64,000 bases of DNA from Streptosporangiaceae bacterium NEAU-GS5 (GTDB lineage: Bacteria > Actinomycetota > Actinomycetes > Streptosporangiales > Streptosporangiaceae). The notes under the pieces were generated by a model. It was not told the DNA's origin and ran no database searches. It saw only the letters and a program-made list of their open reading frames with translations. Both the position numbers and the translations under genes were made by a program. Positions 18,030 through 28,178 of this stretch are shown here, piece after piece (position 1 is the stretch's first letter; each line of letters opens with the position of its first letter). The DNA lies in contig JAGFNW010000002.1 of the NCBI GenBank assembly GCA_017592665.1, forward strand, positions 248,001 through 312,000, written 5' to 3'.

Positions 18030-19099
18030 TGTTTAGGCATCCATTCCACGTAGAACAGGCCGAGCCCGGCGGCGGCGCAGAGACCGGCGATCAGCCAGAA
18101 GCGGACCACGATCGTGGTCTCCGCCCAGCCCTTGAGCTCGAAGTGGTGTTGAAGGGGGGCCATTCGGAACACGCGTTTGCCGGTCATCTTGAAGAAGCCG
18201 ACCTGGATGATGACCGACGCCGTGATGAGCACGGGCAGTCCGGCGAGGATGAGCAGCAGCAGCTGGGTGCGGGTGGTCACGGCCAGCCCGGCGATCACGC
18301 CGCCGAGCGCCAGCGACCCCGTGTCGCCCATGAAGATCTTCGCGGGCGGCGCGTTCCACCACAGGAAGCCCACCAGCGCGCCGAGCACCGCCGCCGCGAC
18401 CACGGCCAGGTCGAGCGGGTCGCGCACCCAGTAGCAGTTGGGGCCGAGCGCCGTCGTGCAGCTGTTGCGCAGCTGCCAGTTGCCGATCAGCACGTACGAC
18501 CCGAGGACGGCCGCGGTCGCGCCGGAGGCGAGGCCGTCGAGTCCGTCGGTGAGGTTAACCGCGTTGGAGAAGCCCACGATGATGAACAGCACCCAGATCG
18601 TGAACCCGATGATCCCGATCGACGGGCCGAAGTCGCGCAGGAAGGACATCTGCGTGTCGGCCGGGGTGATGTCCCATGCGTTGGGGAACTGGACCGCGAG
18701 GACCGCGAAGATCGCGCCGACGACCAGCTGGCCGAGCGCCTTGGCGCCACTGCGCAGGCCGAGCGAGCGCTGCTTGTAGATCTTGATGAAGTCGTCGAGG
18801 AAGCCGACCAGGCCGAGCCCGGTCATCAGGAAGAGCACCAGCAGCGCCGAGATGGTCGGCGGGCTGGTCTGCGAGCCGAGCAGCGTGGTCAGGTGGGCCC
18901 CGAAGTAGCCGAGCAGGGCCGAGATGACGATGACCGTGCCGCCCATGGTGGGCGTGCCGCGCTTGTCGTAGTGGCCCTGCGGGCCTTCCTCGCGGATGTT
19001 CTGGCCGTAGCCGCGACGGGAGAACAGCCGGATCGCCAGCGGCGTGCCGGCCATCGACAGCAGCAGCGCGATGATGGCCGCGAGGAGGATATCCCTCAC
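18026..19099 (-). CDS. mraY: Phospho-MurNAc-pentapeptide translocase MraY
   Basis: MraY makes lipid I by moving phospho-MurNAc-pentapeptide to undecaprenyl phosphate. The 357-residue protein shows about ten membrane helices. Signature stretches are [10 protein letters not shown] near residue 50, the catalytic GFLDDFIK near 99, [15 protein letters not shown] near 183, and [16 protein letters not shown] near 255. The substrate loop [13 protein letters not shown] lies near 318. GTG at 19099 overlaps the murF stop by 4 bases. All catalytic aspartates seem present. Confidence 0.97.
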   Translation of the reverse strand: MRDILLAAIIALLLSMAGTPLAIRLFSRRGYGQNIREEGPQGHYDKRGTPTMGGTVIVISALLGYFGAHLTTLLGSQTSPPTISALLVLFLMTGLGLVGFLDDFIKIYKQRSLGLRSGAKALGQLVVGAIFAVLAVQFPNAWDITPADTQMSFLRDFGPSIGIIGFTIWVLFIIVGFSNAVNLTDGLDGLASGATAAVLGSYVLIGNWQLRNSCTTALGPNCYWVRDPLDLAVVAAAVLGALVGFLWWNAPPAKIFMGDTGSLALGGVIAGLAVTTRTQLLLLILAGLPVLITASVIIQVGFFKMTGKRVFRMAPLQHHFELKGWAETTIVVRFWLIAGLCAAAGLGLFYVEWMPKQ

Positions 19100-20547
19100 C
19101 GGGCATCACCCCCGGCGCGCCCCGGCCCTTCCGGGGCCGAACCCGGGCCCCCCGGTGGCCGCGGCGTGTCCGGGGCGAGGAGGGCCTCGGCGACGCGTTC
19201 GAGACCTGCCGCCCGGGGGCCCTTGACCAGGACCACGTCGCCGGGGGCGAGCAGGCCGCGGAGCTCTTCGACGGCCGCGGCCACGTCGGGGACGTGGCTC
19301 ACCCGGTCGCCCGTGCCTCCGCGTGAGGACGCTCCGGAGAGGATCGGGCCGGCGTCAGGGCCGACCACGATGAGCCGCTCGAGCCCCGCCTCGGCCGCCG
19401 ACCGGCCCGCGGCCTCGTTGAGCGGGCCGCTCTCCTCTCCCAGCTCGCGCATCGCGGCGATGACGGCGAACCGCCGGCGGCCCTTCGACATCGCGGCGAG
19501 GCTCGCGAAGGCGGCCCGCATCGAGTCGGGGCTGGCGTTGTAGGCGTCGTTGACCACCGTCAGGCCGTCGGCGCGGTCGGTGACCTCCATCCGCCACCGG
19601 CTGCGCGGCTCGGCGAGCGACAGCTCCTCCGCGATGGTCGCCACGGGCATGCCGAGCTCGTAGGCCGCGGCGGCGGCCGCGAGAGCGTTGGAGACCGCGT
19701 GAGAGCCGTAGAGACGCATCTGGACGGGCGCGGAGCCGGAAGGGGTGCGGAGCGTGAAGGAGGCGCGGCCGCGCTCGTCGAGCGTCTCGTCGACGGCGCG
19801 GATGTGCGCGCCGACCGAGCGGCCGAACAGCGTGACGCGGGCCTTGGTGCGGTCGGCCATGGCCCGCACGAGGGGGTCGTCGGAGTTCAGCACGGCGACG
19901 CCGTCGTCGGGAAGGGCCTCCACCAGCTCGCCCTTGGCCTGCGCGATCTGCTCCTTGCCGCCGAACACGCCGATGTGCGCCTCGCCCACGTTGAGCACGA
20001 CGCCGATCTTGGGTGTCGCGATGCTCGCCAGATAGGCGATGTGCCCGACCTCGCGCGCGCTCAGCTCCAGCACCAGGAAGCGGGTCGACGCGTCGGCCTT
20101 GAGCACGGTCAGCGGGTGGCCGATCTCGTTGTTGTGCGAGCCGGCCGGGGCGATCGTCGGGCCCATCCGGGCGGCCAGGCGCGCCATCAGATCCTTGGTC
20201 GAGGTCTTGCCCGCGGAGCCGGTCACGCCGAGGACCGTGATCCCCGGCAGTTCTGCGACAACGGCCCTGGCCAGGTCGGCCATGGCGACGAGGACGTCGC
20301 CCACGATCACGGCGGGCGCCTCGACCGGACGGGCGACCAGCGCGGCCACCGCGCCCGCCTCGCACGCGGCGGCGGCGAAGTCGTGCCCGTCGGCCCGCTC
20401 CCCCTTGATCGCCACGAACAACGCGCCGGGCTCCACGGCCCGCGAGTCGATCACGATGGGCCCGGCGACCACGGCGCTCGGGTCCGCGAGGCCCGTGAGG
20501 GCGCCCGACGTGATCTCGGCGACCCGGCCCAACGGCAACGGGATCAT
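19096..20547 (-). CDS. murF: UDP-MurNAc-tripeptide D-Ala-D-Ala ligase MurF
   Basis: MurF joins D-Ala-D-Ala to the UDP-linked tripeptide. The 483-residue protein has an N-domain ([22 protein letters not shown]). The P-loop is [15 protein letters not shown] near residue 110; the Gly-Ser-Ala before GKTS differs slightly from the usual but keeps the lysine and hydroxyl residues. [10 protein letters not shown] is near 142 and [14 protein letters not shown] near 335. The ATG at 20547 sits in a 4-base ATGA overlap with murE. The C-terminal tail is Pro/Gly-rich. Confidence 0.96.
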   Translation of the reverse strand: MIPLPLGRVAEITSGALTGLADPSAVVAGPIVIDSRAVEPGALFVAIKGERADGHDFAAAACEAGAVAALVARPVEAPAVIVGDVLVAMADLARAVVAELPGITVLGVTGSAGKTSTKDLMARLAARMGPTIAPAGSHNNEIGHPLTVLKADASTRFLVLELSAREVGHIAYLASIATPKIGVVLNVGEAHIGVFGGKEQIAQAKGELVEALPDDGVAVLNSDDPLVRAMADRTKARVTLFGRSVGAHIRAVDETLDERGRASFTLRTPSGSAPVQMRLYGSHAVSNALAAAAAAYELGMPVATIAEELSLAEPRSRWRMEVTDRADGLTVVNDAYNASPDSMRAAFASLAAMSKGRRRFAVIAAMRELGEESGPLNEAAGRSAAEAGLERLIVVGPDAGPILSGASSRGGTGDRVSHVPDVAAAVEELRGLLAPGDVVLVKGPRAAGLERVAEALLAPDTPRPPGGPGSAPEGPGRAGGDAR

Positions 20548-22154
20548 GCTTTTCCTCTCCTGAGCGCCTCGGCGACCACCTCGCGGTCGTCGAAGGGGAT
20601 GACCTCGCCCGCGACATACTGGCCCTGCTCGTGCCCCTTACCGGCCACAACTACCACATCCCCGTTACGGGCCCGGGAAACGGCGAGTTCGATGGCGGCG
20701 GCGCGGTCGGGCTCGACGACGACGTGGGCCCGCTCGGCGGCCGGCACGCCGAGCGCCCCGTCCATCATGGCGGAGAGGATGGCCAGCGGATCCTCGGTCC
20801 GAGGATTGTCGCTCGTGAAGATCGCGAGGTCGGCCAGCCGCGCCGCCGCCTCTCCCATGAGCGGGCGCTTGCCGCGGTCGCGGTCGCCGCCGCAGCCGAT
20901 CACGACGGTCAGGCGGCCCTCGGTGACCGACCGCAGGGAGCCGAGGACGGACTCGACCGCCCCCGGTTTGTGCGCGTAGTCGACGATGACCTCGAAGCCG
21001 TCACCACCAGGGACCCGCTCCATCCGCCCGGGCACGCCGCCGAAACCCGACACGCCGCCGACCGCGGTCTGCAGCGGCACGCCCGCCTCGACCAGGGCGA
21101 CCAGCACGCCGAGGGTGTTGGCCACGTTGAACGGCCCGGGCAGCGCCACCGCCACGTCGGCCTCGACGCCGCCGGGCCCGACCACGCGGAACGAACTGCC
21201 GGCGGCGCCGAGGCGCACGTCGTCGGCCCGCCACTCGGCGTCCGGCGCGCCCTCCGCCGAGAACGTGATGATCGGGATCTTGGCGAGGCCGGTCAGCTCC
21301 CTGCCGTGCGCGTCGTCGACGTTGACCACGCCGATCCGGGCGCGCTCGGGCGTGAACAGCCGGGTCTTGGTCTCGAAGTAGTCGGCGAGGTCGCGGTGGA
21401 AGTCGAGATGGTCCTGTGACAGGTTCGTGAAGATCGCCACGTCGTAGAAGACGCCGTCGACCCGGCCGAGCGCCAGGGCGTGGCTGGAGACCTCCATGGC
21501 GACGGCCGTGACCTCCTGCTCGCGCATGACCGCGAACAGGCCCTGCAGGTCGCTCGCCTCGGGCGTGGTCAGCTCCGGAGCGAATCGCAGGTCTCCCGCC
21601 CTGACCTCGACGCCGCCGACCAGGCCGGTGCGGTGCCCGGCGGCGCGAAGGCCCGCATCGAGCAGGTAGGTCGAGGTGGACTTGCCGCTCGTGCCCGTCA
21701 CGCCGATGAGCATCATGTCGGCGGACGGATTCCCGTACACCCACGAGGCGACCTGGCCCAGCACGGCCCTCGGGTCGGGGACGGCGAAGACGGGCAGGCC
21801 GGTGGCGGCCGCGTCGTCGCGTCCCCGGTCGTCGGTGAGGATCGCGGCGGCGCCCGCGGCCTGCGCGTCCGCCGAATAGGCGGCGCCGTGCGCCGTCTTG
21901 CCCGGCATCGCCACGTAGAGGTCGCCGCGCTGGACGCGGCGCGAGTCGATGGTGAGCCCGGTGACCACGCCGTGGGCGGCGGCGGGCACGCCGAGCAGCG
22001 CGGCCAGCCCGGACAGGGGGCGGGCGGATACCAGCGCGGGACGCATCGCGCCGGGACTTGCGGGATGTGGCACGGCGGCAGCGTACCTGTGTTGGCCGTC
22101 GCTCGGCGCGAGGCGTGCCCGGTCTGTGCCCTTCGGTCGAGTGGGTCGGGTCAT
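20544..22154 (-). CDS. murE: UDP-MurNAc-tripeptide synthetase MurE (meso-DAP type)
   Basis: MurE adds the third stem residue. The motif DNPRTEDP in the C-domain is the one that selects meso-diaminopimelate, so the wall is probably DAP-type. Other marks are ITIDSRRVQRGDLYVAMPG-like text near residue 65, the P-loop GVTGTSGKSTST near 140, and FTNLSQDHLDFH near 220. I chose ATG at 22154, which forms a 4-base overlap with the ftsI stop (536 residues). An internal ATG near 22046 would remove a poorly conserved 36-residue leader and is an alternative. Confidence 0.95.
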   Translation of the reverse strand: MTRPTRPKGTDRARLAPSDGQHRYAAAVPHPASPGAMRPALVSARPLSGLAALLGVPAAAHGVVTGLTIDSRRVQRGDLYVAMPGKTAHGAAYSADAQAAGAAAILTDDRGRDDAAATGLPVFAVPDPRAVLGQVASWVYGNPSADMMLIGVTGTSGKSTSTYLLDAGLRAAGHRTGLVGGVEVRAGDLRFAPELTTPEASDLQGLFAVMREQEVTAVAMEVSSHALALGRVDGVFYDVAIFTNLSQDHLDFHRDLADYFETKTRLFTPERARIGVVNVDDAHGRELTGLAKIPIITFSAEGAPDAEWRADDVRLGAAGSSFRVVGPGGVEADVAVALPGPFNVANTLGVLVALVEAGVPLQTAVGGVSGFGGVPGRMERVPGGDGFEVIVDYAHKPGAVESVLGSLRSVTEGRLTVVIGCGGDRDRGKRPLMGEAAARLADLAIFTSDNPRTEDPLAILSAMMDGALGVPAAERAHVVVEPDRAAAIELAVSRARNGDVVVVAGKGHEQGQYVAGEVIPFDDREVVAEALRRGKA

Positions 22155-24289
22155 GAGCCGTCCGGCGGGATCTTCCTCGTCTTGAGCGCGAACGTCATGA
22201 CATCCTTGAAAACGGGGGCCGCGACCATGCCGCCGAAGTGGCCGTTCTTCGGATCCTGGATGACGGCGAGCGCCACCAGGCGGGGCGCCTGAGCCGGGGT
22301 GAAGCCGACGAACGTGGCGGTGTAGCCGCAGTAGCCCATGCACTTCTGGTCATAACGCATGGCCGTGCCGGTCTTGCCGGCGACCCGGTAGCCGGTGATG
22401 GCCGCCTCGCTGCCCGTGCCGCCCTGGTCCTCCACCGCCCCCTCCAGCATGCCGGTGATCTCCTGCGCGGTCGTGGCGCTGACCACCCGGGTCTGGGCGG
22501 GGGCCGGCGCCGCGATCATGCGGCCGTGCTCGTCGGTGGCGCCCGCGACGATCGTCGGCGTGATGCGCACGCCTCCGTTGGCGATCGTCTGGTAGACGCT
22601 GGCGACCTGGAGCGCGGTGACGGAGATGCCCTGCCCGTACGCGATGGTGCAGCGCTGGCTGCCCGACCACGTCTCCCACTTGGGCAGCAACCCCTCCTCC
22701 TCGCCGGGCAGCCGGCCGCCGCTCGTCGCGCCGAAGCCGAACGCGCGGAACATGTCGTAGAGCCGCTGCGAGGTGATGCGCTGCGCCGCCATGATCGTGC
22801 CCACGTTGCTGGACTCGCCGATGACCTGGGTGAAGGTCATCGGCTCGGTCTTGTGCGTGTGCGCGTCCCGCAGGACGCGGTCGGCGCAGCGGATGTGGTC
22901 CGCAACGGTGAACCGCGTCTCCGGCGTCACCGCGCCCGACTCGATGGCCGCGGCCGCCGTGATGACCTTGTTGGTGCTGCCCGGCTCGAAGACTTCGGCC
23001 GCCGCGCGGTTGCCCCAATCCGAGGGCGCGTAGTCGTCCCAGTGGTTGAGGTCGACTTCGGGCGAGTTGGCCATGGCGACGATCTGGCCCGTGCGGATGT
23101 CCATCACGATGACGCTGCCGCTGCGCGCCCGGGTCGCGCGCACCTGCTTGTCGATGGCCTCCTGCGCCGCCCACTGCACGTCGCGGTCGATCGTCAGCCG
23201 TACGGACCGGCCCGAGACGGGTGACTGACGCGTGCTCCGGGTCATCGGGATGCGCTGGCCGTCGCGGCCGATCTCGATGCTCTGCTGGCCGTCCTGGCCC
23301 GCCAGGACCTTGTCGTACGCGCGCTCGAGCCCGGTGAGGCCACGGCCCTCGGTGCCGACGAACCCGATCAGGCCGCCGGCGAGGTTGCCGCCGGGGTAGG
23401 TCCGGCGGTAGGTCGGCTTCGAGCCGACGCCCTTGAAGCCGTAGCTCATGATCTTCTTGGCGCGCATGGGATCGAGGTCGCGGACGACGACGAGGTAGTG
23501 CTTGTCGGTCTTGGCCAGCATGCCCGCGATCTGCTCCTTGGGCAGCGTGAGCTCCTTGGCGAGCGTCGTGGCGATCTGGTCGCGCCGGGCGGGCGTCACG
23601 TCGGCCGGGTCGAGATAGATCTCCCTGGCCTCGTCGGTGATGGCGAGCGGATGCCCCTTGACGTCCGTGATCGTCCCTCGGCGGGCCGGCAGGCTTTCGA
23701 GCAGCACGCGCTGCTGGGCCGCCTTCGCCTGCAGGACCTTGGAGTCCAGCCCCTGCAGCTGGACCAGCCGCCCGGCGAACAGCGACAGCACGAAGGCCAT
23801 CACGACAAGGGCGGCGTTCAGCCGCCGCCGGGGATTCCCCAGCCGAAGAACGGCCGGCGGTCGCGCCGGCGGCCTGACCGGAGCCCGAGCCGGGGTCCGC
23901 CCTGGAGGCCGGGCCGGCGGCCGCGCCGGAGGCTTTCCCCCCGGAGGCCGCCCACCGGTCCCACCTCCCGCCGTCCCTCCCGGCGAGGCCCCAGGCCGCC
24001 CGCTCGACGACCCTCCCGCCGCGCTTCCCGCCCGCCCGCCGGCCGGGCCGCCCGCCGACGTCGCCGGCCGGCCGCTGGTGCCGCGGCCGGACGCGCCGCC
24101 TGAGACCGGGCCCGCGCCTGGGCCTGGGCCGGTGCCGCGACGGGGGGAGCCGCCGCGGCCGGCCGTGCCGCCTGGACCGGCCGACTGGGTGGGTCCGGTG
24201 CCCGGGCCGATGCCCGATCCTGCTCCTGGGCCCTTGGGAGGCCGCCCGCCGCGGCCGGGGCCCGCGCTCCGGCCGCCGCCTTCTCTCAC
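22151..24289 (-). CDS. ftsI: Septal transpeptidase FtsI (PBP3, class B)
   Basis: This class B penicillin-binding protein crosslinks septal peptidoglycan with FtsW. GTG at 24289 overlaps the ftsL stop by 4 bases and gives 712 residues. An unusually long cytoplasmic extension of about 150 residues, rich in Gly, Pro and Arg with PPARPPGRTPAR-type repeats, precedes one membrane helix (about 158-178). The PBP dimer domain follows, then the transpeptidase domain. Active-site motifs are S438-TNK, S493-SN and K639-TG. Two cysteines lie in CMGYCGY near the end. It lies directly downstream of ftsL, as in other dcw clusters. Confidence 0.95.
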   Translation of the reverse strand: MREGGGRSAGPGRGGRPPKGPGAGSGIGPGTGPTQSAGPGGTAGRGGSPRRGTGPGPGAGPVSGGASGRGTSGRPATSAGGPAGGRAGSAAGGSSSGRPGASPGGTAGGGTGGRPPGGKPPARPPARPPGRTPARAPVRPPARPPAVLRLGNPRRRLNAALVVMAFVLSLFAGRLVQLQGLDSKVLQAKAAQQRVLLESLPARRGTITDVKGHPLAITDEAREIYLDPADVTPARRDQIATTLAKELTLPKEQIAGMLAKTDKHYLVVVRDLDPMRAKKIMSYGFKGVGSKPTYRRTYPGGNLAGGLIGFVGTEGRGLTGLERAYDKVLAGQDGQQSIEIGRDGQRIPMTRSTRQSPVSGRSVRLTIDRDVQWAAQEAIDKQVRATRARSGSVIVMDIRTGQIVAMANSPEVDLNHWDDYAPSDWGNRAAAEVFEPGSTNKVITAAAAIESGAVTPETRFTVADHIRCADRVLRDAHTHKTEPMTFTQVIGESSNVGTIMAAQRITSQRLYDMFRAFGFGATSGGRLPGEEEGLLPKWETWSGSQRCTIAYGQGISVTALQVASVYQTIANGGVRITPTIVAGATDEHGRMIAAPAPAQTRVVSATTAQEITGMLEGAVEDQGGTGSEAAITGYRVAGKTGTAMRYDQKCMGYCGYTATFVGFTPAQAPRLVALAVIQDPKNGHFGGMVAAPVFKDVMTFALKTRKIPPDGS

Positions 24290-24936
24290 CGGACCGGGTC
24301 CTCCAGCTGCGAGCCGGCCGCGTCGGCGCCCGCGGGCTTCGAGGTCGGGGCGACCCGTACGAACCCGGGCGAGGAGGTGTCCGGCTGGACGTTGAGCCCG
24401 CGCGCCTGCTCGGCCAGCGCGTCCGGCTGGGTCATGACCCGCACCTGGCCCTCCATCTCGGCCGCGGCCTGCCGCAGCTGCTCGGTGCTCGAGCGCAGGT
24501 CGCCCAGCTCGAACGAATCCTGCGCGAGAACGGTGTTGAGCAGCAGCAGGCTGACCAGGCCGCCGCACAGGAGTCCGACGACCAGCAGCACGAAGGGCGC
24601 CCGGGGCGCCCTCCTCGGGCCGCGGCCGGGATTCTGCGGGCCGGGCGTCTGCGCCGTGGCGGCCGCCGCCGATCCCGTCGCCTGGGGCGCGGTGGGCACG
24701 GCGGTCCTGCCGGTGGCGGCCCTGGCGGCGGAGGAGATGGCGGCGGGACGCTTGGCAGGCGGGGCGTCCGCGCCGCGCCGCGTCCGGGCCCCCGGCTCGG
24801 ACTGGCGGAGCGCGGAAGTGGTGTCGCGGCGGCCGGAGGTGGTTTCGCGGCGCGCGCGGAGGTCTCCACGGCCGGGCTCGCCGTCGCGGCGGGGCCGGGT
24901 GACCGTGTCGATGTCGCGCATGTCGTCTGTCCTCAT
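24286..24936 (-). CDS. ftsL: FtsL-like septum formation protein
   Basis: This 216-residue bitopic protein sits between rsmH and ftsI, the place of ftsL. It has a long basic, low-complexity cytoplasmic region (1-113), one membrane helix (about 114-136), and an extracytoplasmic heptad region (about 142-175, [27 protein letters not shown]) that would pair with the FtsB-like partner. FtsL sequences diverge strongly, so the call rests on topology and position. Both ends overlap neighbours by 4 bases (ATGA with rsmH, GTGA with ftsI). Confidence 0.85.
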   Translation of the reverse strand: MRTDDMRDIDTVTRPRRDGEPGRGDLRARRETTSGRRDTTSALRQSEPGARTRRGADAPPAKRPAAISSAARAATGRTAVPTAPQATGSAAAATAQTPGPQNPGRGPRRAPRAPFVLLVVGLLCGGLVSLLLLNTVLAQDSFELGDLRSSTEQLRQAAAEMEGQVRVMTQPDALAEQARGLNVQPDTSSPGFVRVAPTSKPAGADAAGSQLEDPVR

Positions 24937-25919
24937 CCCTCGCGGATCCTCTCTGCCGCCCGCAAACGGGCCGAGGCCGCCCGCGGGTTGCGGGTCACCT
25001 CTGTGTCGTCCGGGAGCTCTGCTCCCCTCGTCACCAGGCGGAACCGGGGCTGGTGCGCCTCCGGCAGGACGGGCAGCCCCCGCGGGCTGTCATCCCTGGT
25101 TCGCGCCGTGAGGACCCGCTTCGTGAGCCGGTCCTCCAAGGAGTGGTAGGCGAGCACGACCACTCGCCCGCCCAGCGTCAGCGCGTCGAGAGCGGCAGGC
25201 AGCGCCTGCTCCAACGCCGTCAACTCTCCGTTCACCTCGATGCGCAACGCCTGGAAGGTCCTCTTGGCGGGGTTGCCCCCGGTCCGCCGCGTGGCGGCGG
25301 GAATCGCCGACCGAACAAGATCAGCAAGTCGTTTAGTTGAGGTTATGGGCTCCTTGGCCCTTTCCTTGGCTATTAAAGCCGCGACACGCGGTGCGAACCG
25401 TTCCTCGCCGTAATCGCGGAGGATGCGTGTTAGCTCCCGTGGAGCGTAGGTGTTGACCACATATTCCGCGGTGAGGTCCTGTTCCGGATCCATCCGCATG
25501 TCGAGGGGCGCGTCGTAGGAGTAGGCGAAGCCCCGCCCCGGCTCGTCGAGCTGGGGCGATGACACGCCGAGGTCGAAAAGGGCGCCGTTGACGCGGGGCC
25601 GTCCGGCGGCCGCGAGCACGTCGGGCAGCTCGTCGGAGACGGCGCGCGCGATCGTGACCCGCTCGCCGAATCGGGCGAGGCGCTCGGCCGACCACGCGAT
25701 GGCGGCCGGATCCCGGTCGATGCCGACCAGGTGAAGTCGTGGATGTGCGGCCAGCAGCGCCTCGGCGTGGCCGCCGAGGCCGAGATTGGCGTCGACGACC
25801 ACCGGGTCAGGCCCGGTGAATGCGGGAGCCAGCAGTTCGAGGACACGCTCCAGCATCACCGGGACGTGCCCGCCCGGCCGCTCGACGTGCCCAGTGCCGT
25901 GCCCGGCGTCCTCAGCCAT
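24933..25919 (-). CDS. rsmH: 16S rRNA (cytosine1402-N4)-methyltransferase RsmH (MraW)
   Basis: RsmH methylates C1402 in the decoding centre of 16S rRNA with S-adenosylmethionine. The 328-residue protein begins with [13 protein letters not shown]. The SAM motif [16 protein letters not shown] lies near residue 43, and [20 protein letters not shown]-like text near 115. PLDMRMDP and [11 protein letters not shown] are followed by [13 protein letters not shown] and [11 protein letters not shown] in the C-terminal half. ATG at 25919 has only a weak upstream GGTTGGA. About 280 bases separate it from mraZ; I see no gene in that gap. Confidence 0.97.
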   Translation of the reverse strand: MAEDAGHGTGHVERPGGHVPVMLERVLELLAPAFTGPDPVVVDANLGLGGHAEALLAAHPRLHLVGIDRDPAAIAWSAERLARFGERVTIARAVSDELPDVLAAAGRPRVNGALFDLGVSSPQLDEPGRGFAYSYDAPLDMRMDPEQDLTAEYVVNTYAPRELTRILRDYGEERFAPRVAALIAKERAKEPITSTKRLADLVRSAIPAATRRTGGNPAKRTFQALRIEVNGELTALEQALPAALDALTLGGRVVVLAYHSLEDRLTKRVLTARTRDDSPRGLPVLPEAHQPRFRLVTRGAELPDDTEVTRNPRAASARLRAAERIREG

Positions 25920-26201
25920 CGTCCAACCCCCAGAACCGCTCCCGGATCAGGCCGCGCAGGGCCTGCCTGGGAACTCGCTGCCGCTTTCTAAGCTCGCGGA
26001 TACGCGGCGCCCGCCGGCGATATCTCCGAACATCTCCGAGAGGTCCCCACCCGTCCGGCCAGGTCCCCATCCGCAGACTCGTGCCCCGAGCACCTGACAC
26101 CGGGGAAGGTGCATCAGCTGCCGCCGTGCTCGCGCCGTGGGCGCGGGTGGGCACTTCGCGCGGGTGGAGACCTCGCCGAACGTCACCGACGGGTCTACAA
26201 A

Positions 26202-26633
26202 TCACAGGACTCCGGGCAGCACCTCCTCAGACAGATCCGAGAAGGCTTGCTCCTGTTCGGCCAGATAGGCCTCCCAGGCCTGGGCGTCCCAGATTTCGAG
26301 CCGGGTGTTGGCGCCGATGACCACGCAGTCGCGCTCCAGCCGGGCGTACTCCCGGAGGGTCGCTGGAATGGTGATCCGGCCCTGCTTGTCCGGCGTCTCG
26401 TCGGACGCGCTGGCGAAGAAGACACGGCCGTAGTCGCGGACCGCCTTGGCGGTCACCGGGGCGGTGCGCAGGGCCTCGGTGATGCGCTGGAACTCCTCTA
26501 CGGGGAAGACGTAGAGGCAGCGCTCCTGGCCTTTGGTGATCACAAGACCCTCCGCCAGCTCCTCGCGATACTTCGCCGGCAGGAACAGCCGTCCTTTGTC
26601 ATCCAGGCGCGGTTGATGGGTGCCGAGGAACAT
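26202..26633 (-). CDS. mraZ: Transcriptional regulator MraZ
   Basis: MraZ is an AbrB-like DNA-binding protein and the first gene of the dcw cluster; it represses its own promoter by binding GTGGAG-like repeats. The 143-residue protein begins [24 protein letters not shown], and the second half repeats the fold with [16 protein letters not shown] near residue 80. ATG at 26633 has GGGAGGTGG upstream; a GTG at 26663 would add ten unconserved residues. Four candidate MraZ boxes lie about 70-105 bases upstream. Confidence 0.96.
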   Translation of the reverse strand: MFLGTHQPRLDDKGRLFLPAKYREELAEGLVITKGQERCLYVFPVEEFQRITEALRTAPVTAKAVRDYGRVFFASASDETPDKQGRITIPATLREYARLERDCVVIGANTRLEIWDAQAWEAYLAEQEQAFSDLSEEVLPGVL

Positions 26634-26701
26634 CGGCGCCACCTCCCGCCCCTTGTGAAGCACCGAGCCATCTGATCCCTGTCAACCCTGCGGCCCCTGT
26701 C

Positions 26702-26743
26702 CTCCACTGCGCTCCACCATACTCCACTTCTCTCCACCGTCAA
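26702..26743 (-). promoter_or_regulatory. dcw promoter with four MraZ boxes
   Basis: Four copies of GTGGAG on the minus strand occupy 26737-26732, 26727-26722, 26717-26712 and 26707-26702. They recur every 10 bases with 4-base spacers, so they fall on one DNA face. A TTGACG hexamer (26743-26738) and TATGGT (26721-26716), 16 bases apart, read as a promoter overlapped by the boxes. MraZ binding to such direct repeats is established in other bacteria; the promoter call is my inference. Confidence 0.8.
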
Positions 26744-27134
26744 CAGATTCAAACCCTTCCGGCATTCCGATCGTTCGGCGTTTTCCCAGTTCAGATGGGG
26801 TGGAGTGCGGGTGGTGCGCAATGGCGGGCCAACGCCCCGCGGATGGGCGTGTCGGGCCTTCAACAACTCCTCCGCAGCGGGCCGGACAGGGAAAATCCGG
26901 CGCCGACACACAGAGGTGGGGGAAAGTGGAGCTGCATTACGCCCCGCATATCCGTCGTGTCACAGGATCAGGACCTACGTGACACGGGACTGGGAACCGG
27001 TCACGCCACACTGGCGGCACCGTCCTGTTCGCATGACCTCTGCCCCTGGGAACCAAATGCGACATAAGGTCGGTACCGACAATCGACAACAAACCGCAAT
27101 TTCTCCGAGCGCCCCCACTCAAACAGGAGGCCTG
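26744..27134. other. Divergent intergenic region between dcw cluster and moxR operon
   Basis: This stretch of 391 bases separates the mraZ promoter from the moxR start. On the plus strand it holds one GTGGAG (26800-26805) followed 5 bases later by GTGGTG (26811-26816), a weaker echo of the MraZ boxes, and a lone AGTGGAG near 26930. The open frame leading into moxR has no conserved protein content here. AGGAGG at 27125-27130 is the moxR ribosome binding site. Confidence 0.45.
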
Positions 27135-28115
27135 GTGGCACTAACCCCCGACGTCACCCACGATGACGAGCGGCTCGAAGATCTCGTAGACGTCGCCCAC
27201 CGAATCCGGCAGGCGATCGAATCCGTCATCGAGGGCAAGAGCGACGTGGTGCGGATGACCTTGACCGTCCTACTCGCCGAGGGCCACCTCCTGATAGAGG
27301 ACGTGCCCGGAGTCGGAAAGACGATGCTGGCCAAGGCGCTGGCACGATCCATCGACTCTTCGGCCCATCGCGTTCAGTTCACCCCTGACCTGCTGCCCAG
27401 CGACATCACCGGGGTGAGCGCGTACAACCAGCAGACGCACGAGTTCGAGTTCAAGCCGGGACCGGTGTTCGCGAACATCGTGGTCGGCGACGAGATCAAC
27501 CGGGCGTCGCCGAAGACGCAGTCGGCGCTGCTGGAATGCATGGAAGAGCACCAGGTGACCGTCGACGCGATCACCTATCCGCTCGAGGCGCCGTTCATGG
27601 TGATCGCGACCCAGAACCCGATCGAGATGGAAGGCACCTACCCCCTTCCCGAGGCGCAGCGCGACCGGTTCACCGCGAAGATCGCGATGGGTTACCCGGA
27701 GCCGGGCGCCGAGCTCGACATGCTCGACCACCACGGGGCCGCCCAGCCGCTCGACAAGCTGGAGCCGGTGGCCACCACGGCCGAGGTGCGCTCGCTGATC
27801 CGCGCCGTGCGCCAGGTATACGTGTCGCAGCCGGTGAAGCGGTACGCGATCGATCTGGTCACCTCCACCCGCAACTCGCCCGACCTGCGCCTCGGCGCGT
27901 CGCCCCGCGCGACGCTCCACCTCATCCGCGCGGCGCGGGCGCACGCGGCGATGACGGGGCGCGACTACGTGATCCCCGACGACCTGCAGGAGCTGGCCGG
28001 GCAGGTGCTCTCGCACCGCCTGCTGCCGAGCCTGGAGGCCCAGGGCCAGCGTAGGCACCCGGAGCAGGTGATGGCAGATCTGGTCAGGCGCGTACCGGTA
28101 CCTGATTCCAAGTGA
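27135..28115 (+). CDS. MoxR-type AAA+ ATPase
   Basis: MoxR ATPases act as chaperones that help assemble or activate partner complexes, often with a DUF58 protein encoded next to them. The 326-residue protein has Walker A DVPGVGKTML near residue 58, Walker B VVGDEINRA near 117, and sensor region MVIATQNPIEMEGTYPLPEAQRDRF near 155. An AAA lid follows with LGASPRATL. I chose GTG at 27135, which AGGAGG precedes by 4 bases; the longer open frame to 26805 has no conserved content. It is the first gene of a MoxR-DUF58-transglutaminase operon. Confidence 0.93.
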   Translation: MALTPDVTHDDERLEDLVDVAHRIRQAIESVIEGKSDVVRMTLTVLLAEGHLLIEDVPGVGKTMLAKALARSIDSSAHRVQFTPDLLPSDITGVSAYNQQTHEFEFKPGPVFANIVVGDEINRASPKTQSALLECMEEHQVTVDAITYPLEAPFMVIATQNPIEMEGTYPLPEAQRDRFTAKIAMGYPEPGAELDMLDHHGAAQPLDKLEPVATTAEVRSLIRAVRQVYVSQPVKRYAIDLVTSTRNSPDLRLGASPRATLHLIRAARAHAAMTGRDYVIPDDLQELAGQVLSHRLLPSLEAQGQRRHPEQVMADLVRRVPVPDSK

Positions 28116-28178
28116 CCGAGTCCACGTGACCGAGTCCCTTATATACGAGTTGACCGAGCTTCGAGGCGAGGAGCTGAG

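Noticed and set aside
25920-26201. Small gene between mraZ and rsmH
   Set aside because: Short open frames here have no ribosome site, high Arg/Pro content and no conserved motif; treated as a long spacer.
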